A stretch of 64,000 nt of DNA. It comes from Oceanicaulis sp. HLUCCA04 (lineage in GTDB: Bacteria > Pseudomonadota > Alphaproteobacteria > Caulobacterales > Maricaulaceae). Where the stretch lies: positions 25,722 through 89,721 of the forward strand of contig LJSH01000003.1 in the NCBI GenBank assembly GCA_001314625.1, read 5' to 3'. The notes below the pieces were generated by a model. The model was not told where the DNA came from. It searched no databases and saw nothing but the letters and a program-made list of their open reading frames with translations. The position numbers were made by a program, and so were the translations under genes. Below, in pieces: positions 61,532-64,000 of this stretch (position 1 is the stretch's first letter; the number at the start of each line of letters is the position of its first letter).

Positions 61532-62013
61532 GCGAACTGGAATCCACCGACCGCCTGATCGCGATAGAGCTGGACGCCGCCAGCATCGGCAAGGCGGAGG
61601 AAAATGTCGAGCATGAGCGCCGGGTCGCGATTGCCGACTTGCTGGAATCCAACCGGTTCCGGCCTGAAGAAGGGCCAGGCGGTCCTTACCGCCTGCGCCT
61701 TGCCATTGAAGAGCAGCGTCTGGTTTTCGATGTCAGCACCGGGGACGGAACGCCTGTGCGAATGTTCGTGTTTTCGTTGGGTCCGCTGCGGCGCATCCTG
61801 AAAGATTATTTCCTGATCTGCGAGAGCTATTACGAGGCTGTGCGCGATGCCTCGCTGGCCCAGATCGAGGCCGTGGATATGGGCCGCCGGGGCGTTCACA
61901 ATGAAGGCTCGACGCTGCTCAAGGAGCGGCTGGAAGGCAAGATCGATGTGGATTTCGATACCGCGCGGCGCCTTTTCACCCTGATTTGCGCCCTGCACCG
62001 GAGAGCTGCGTGA
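61528..62013 (+). CDS. UPF0262 family protein
   Basis: 161 aa. Typical family stretches are VEHERRVAIADLLESNRF, RLRLAIEEQRLVFDV and LGPLRRILKDYFLICESYYEA, followed by GRRGVHNEGSTLLKERL and VDFDTARRLFTLI. Function unknown, soluble. The stop overlaps the GTG of the phosphatase gene. Confidence 0.92.
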   Translation: MSELESTDRLIAIELDAASIGKAEENVEHERRVAIADLLESNRFRPEEGPGGPYRLRLAIEEQRLVFDVSTGDGTPVRMFVFSLGPLRRILKDYFLICESYYEAVRDASLAQIEAVDMGRRGVHNEGSTLLKERLEGKIDVDFDTARRLFTLICALHRRAA

Positions 62014-62441
62014 GCGCCCCCCAAGCCGTGAGCGATGTGGTCTTCGTGTGCGGGCGCAACTCGGTCCGCTCGCCCATGGCCGAGGCGCTTTTGCGCCAGC
62101 AGGCGGGAACCCGGTCAAGCGTGCAATCATGCGGCGTCGAGCCGGCAGACCTCGCCGACGGCTTCATGATCGCGGTGATGCGTGAAGAGGGCGTTGACCT
62201 CTCAGGTTTCGAGCCCCAAGGCCTTGAGGGCGTATCTGCGGGACCGCAGAGTCTCGTAATATGCCTTGCGGCGGAAGCACACGGCGCGGCCGAAGCGTTC
62301 GCGGCCGCTTGCGGCGCGCGCGTGGAGCATTGGTATTTTGCCGATCCGGCCATTATTGAAGGTGGCCGTGAGGCGCGCCTTGATGCCTACCGTGCCATAC
62401 GCGACGCGTTGAAATCGCGCATCAGCACGCTCGCCTTGTGA
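62010..62441 (+). CDS. Low-molecular-weight protein tyrosine phosphatase-like
   Basis: 143 aa from GTG at 62010, preceded by GGAGAG and overlapping the UPF0262 stop. The P-loop is CGRNSVRSPMAEAL, with catalytic Cys14 and Arg20, the CX5R signature. An Asp-Pro of the usual general acid is in YFADPAII. The family includes phosphatases and arsenate reductases; the redox Cys triad of the latter is not evident, so phosphatase is favoured. Substrate unknown. Confidence 0.87.
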   Translation: MSAPQAVSDVVFVCGRNSVRSPMAEALLRQQAGTRSSVQSCGVEPADLADGFMIAVMREEGVDLSGFEPQGLEGVSAGPQSLVICLAAEAHGAAEAFAAACGARVEHWYFADPAIIEGGREARLDAYRAIRDALKSRISTLAL

Positions 62442-62573
62442 GCCAATACTGCCGCAAGGCTCGACGGGTGCCTACTATAGGGACTATACAGCCCGCCACG
62501 CGCCGCACGGGGCGAGAGCTGATTCCGTCACGACGAGGGAAGAGCCTCCCGATTGCCAGACAAGAGGAGCTGC

Positions 62574-62792
62574 ATGGCGAAGGAAGAATTACTGGAGTTT
62601 CCCGGTGAGGTCACCGAACTCCTGCCCAATGCCACGTTCCGGGTGAAACTGGAAAACGATCACGAGATCATTGCCCATACCGCCGGCAAGATGCGCAAGA
62701 ACCGCATCCGCGTGCTGGCCGGTGACAAGGTGCTGGTCGAGATGACGCCCTACGACCTGACCAAGGGCCGTATCACCTACCGCTTCAAGTAG
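62574..62792 (+). CDS. infA: Translation initiation factor IF-1
   Basis: 72 aa OB-fold, canonical length. [20 protein letters not shown] and [19 protein letters not shown] are IF-1 hallmarks. It occupies the A site of the 30S subunit during initiation. The ATG at 62574 has AGAGGAG upstream. The 132-base gap before it probably carries a promoter of its own. Confidence 0.97.
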   Translation: MAKEELLEFPGEVTELLPNATFRVKLENDHEIIAHTAGKMRKNRIRVLAGDKVLVEMTPYDLTKGRITYRFK

Positions 62793-62802
62793 GGCTATAG
62801 CC

Positions 62803-63393
62803 ATGCCTGCAGATGCACGCCTTGTTCTGGCGAGTGCCTCGCCGCGCAGGCGTGACCTGCTTACGCAAATCGGCTTTCCGCCTGACGCGGTGTCTCCCAC
62901 CGATATCGACGAGACAGAAGAGCCCGGCGAACTGCCGCGCGCCCTGGCCTTGCGGCTGACGCTGGCCAAGCTTGCTGCGGCGACCGGCCATGACGGGGCC
63001 TACGTTCTGGCCAGCGATACGGTGGTCGGGGTCGGCCGGCGCATCCTGCCCAAGACCGAAACCGAAGAAGAGGCCCGCGCCTGCCTGGCGCTGCTGTCCG
63101 GGCGCAATCACCGCGTCGTCACTGGCGTGGCCGTGCGCGGACCCGATGGCCGGGTGGCGCACAGGCTTTCCATGACGCGCGTCGCCGTCAAACGCCTCAG
63201 TGCGCAGGAAATTGACGAATACATTGCCAGCGGCGAGTGGCAGGGCAAGGCAGGCGGCTATGGCATTCAGGGCCGGTTTGGCGCGCACATCCTGCAGATT
63301 ACTGGCAGCTATACCGGCGTGATGGGGCTGCCTGTCTATGAGACACGCCAGCTGCTTGTCGGGCTGGGTTATCGTCCGCGGAGCGCTGGCTGA
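62803..63393 (+). CDS. maf: Maf-type nucleoside triphosphate pyrophosphatase
   Basis: 196 aa. Signatures are LVLASASPRRRDLL, where Ser and Arg contact the phosphate, and ASDTVV (catalytic Asp) with GKAGGYGIQG near the end. Maf enzymes hydrolyse non-canonical or TTP/UTP-type nucleotides. It starts 10 bases after infA and its stop overlaps the RNase start by 1 base. Confidence 0.93.
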   Translation: MPADARLVLASASPRRRDLLTQIGFPPDAVSPTDIDETEEPGELPRALALRLTLAKLAAATGHDGAYVLASDTVVGVGRRILPKTETEEEARACLALLSGRNHRVVTGVAVRGPDGRVAHRLSMTRVAVKRLSAQEIDEYIASGEWQGKAGGYGIQGRFGAHILQITGSYTGVMGLPVYETRQLLVGLGYRPRSAG

Positions 63394-64000
63394 TGCGCAT
63401 CATTGTCGCCGACCATGTGGGTGAAACCCGCGCAGGACTGTTTGAGGGTGACCGTGCAGTTGAGCTGCATATCGAGCGCTGGAGCGAGCGCAAGGCCCGC
63501 GCCATTCGCGGCGAGATATACCGCGCGCGCGTGCGCCGGGTCGAGCCGCAGCTCAATGGCGCCTTTCTCGATATCGGACGCGGGCCGGACGGGTTCCTAC
63601 CCTTCGGCGCGCAAGGGCGTCCGGCTGGTTTCCATGAAGGTGCAGCCATCGGCGTGCAGATTGTCCGGGAGGCGTTTCAGGAAAAAGGCCCGACGCTGAC
63701 GCTGCACGAGGTGGAGCCCGGCGACGCGCCGCAAGCGCTGCTGACGGCTCCGCCCTTGCCTGAGCGTCTGTCAGGCCAGTTCGATGCGCCGATCCTCACA
63801 GCGGCGAGGGCGGGCGTTGATATTGATGCCGAGTTCGAGGCGGCGCTGGAGGCGCAAGTGCCGCTCAATGGCGGCGGACGTCTCATCATCGAGCCCGTCA
63901 CAGCGCTGACGGCTATTGATGTCGATTCTGCCGGACGCACGGGCGGAAAGGGCAATTTCGCCTTTGATCTCAATCGTACCGCCGCGCGAGAGGCGGCCCG
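63393..64000 (+). CDS. Ribonuclease E/G family protein, 3' end missing
   Basis: The first ~202 residues are present and the frame is open to the window end. It begins MRIIVADHVGETR and has an S1-like segment (YRARVRRVEPQLNGAFLDIG, then RGPDGFLPF). The RNase E/G core begins around TAIDVDSAGRTGGKGN, a block that also contains one of the metal-binding Asp residues. It processes rRNA and decays mRNA. The N-terminal part is short, more like RNase G than full-length RNase E, so the rng/rne choice is left open. ATG is at 63393, overlapping the maf stop. Confidence 0.9.
   Translation, partial: MRIIVADHVGETRAGLFEGDRAVELHIERWSERKARAIRGEIYRARVRRVEPQLNGAFLDIGRGPDGFLPFGAQGRPAGFHEGAAIGVQIVREAFQEKGPTLTLHEVEPGDAPQALLTAPPLPERLSGQFDAPILTAARAGVDIDAEFEAALEAQVPLNGGGRLIIEPVTALTAIDVDSAGRTGGKGNFAFDLNRTAAREAA

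Overview
The window is one contiguous stretch of a GC-rich (roughly 60-65% by eye) alphaproteobacterial chromosome. The family content supports this: the murA / DUF2948 / UPF0262 / LMW-phosphatase / infA / maf / RNase E-G block, COQ9 divergent from rpsU, an NfeD-slipin pair and two TonB-dependent receptors. The mix looks like the Caulobacterales/Maricaulales side of the class (for example Oceanicaulis- or Maricaulis-like), but that placement is inference. Coding density is high and no gap exceeds about 265 bases. I saw no prophage, insertion sequence, integrase or CRISPR array.

Region 1 (1-2063) holds the end of a paraoxonase-like lactonase and an MFS transporter. Region 2 (2060-19862) is the most unusual part. 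A sensor histidine kinase lies at one end and an OmpR-type response regulator at the other. Between them are nine genes, nearly all with export signals: a lipoprotein with a C-terminal CX10C module, a TPR-CHAT protease, a DUF900 alpha/beta hydrolase, a four-gene run (caspase-like protease, two TPR proteins, stand-alone CHAT protease), a second CX10C protein and an HtrA-like PDZ serine protease. Four copies of a 17-bp motif of the form CTGTC-N5-TTGTCAG sit in three of the internal promoter gaps, each reading toward the following gene. I propose an exported, two-component-controlled cysteine/serine protease system.

Region 3 (20-31 kb) has a large TonB receptor, an alpha-2-macroglobulin protease trap with an intact CTEQ thioester overlapping the PBP1C gene, and a small lipoprotein. 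Region 4 (31-34 kb) is housekeeping: rsmI, COQ9, and rpsU, whose only well-placed start codon is ATC. Region 5 (33.5-43 kb) is a minus-strand series: YgjP-type metallopeptidase, penicillin acylase, aldehyde dehydrogenase, GMC alcohol oxidoreductase, class C beta-lactamase-like hydrolase and a PQQ sugar-dehydrogenase-like lipoprotein. The GMC and aldehyde dehydrogenase genes could oxidise an alcohol to an acid.

Region 6 (43-51.7 kb) contains a second TonB receptor, a glycerophosphodiesterase, a PIG-L deacetylase, a fatty-acid-hydroxylase family protein, a degenerate TraB/GumN protein and a diiron oxygenase-like protein. Region 7 (51.6-59.5 kb) contains a five-gene TetR-led operon with a palindromic operator, a GNAT acetyltransferase, proline iminopeptidase, slipin and NfeD, a YqaA-like membrane protein and tRNA-Thr(GGT). 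Region 8 (59.5-64 kb) is the conserved murA-to-RNase E/G block, here without hisD between the DUF2948 and UPF0262 genes.
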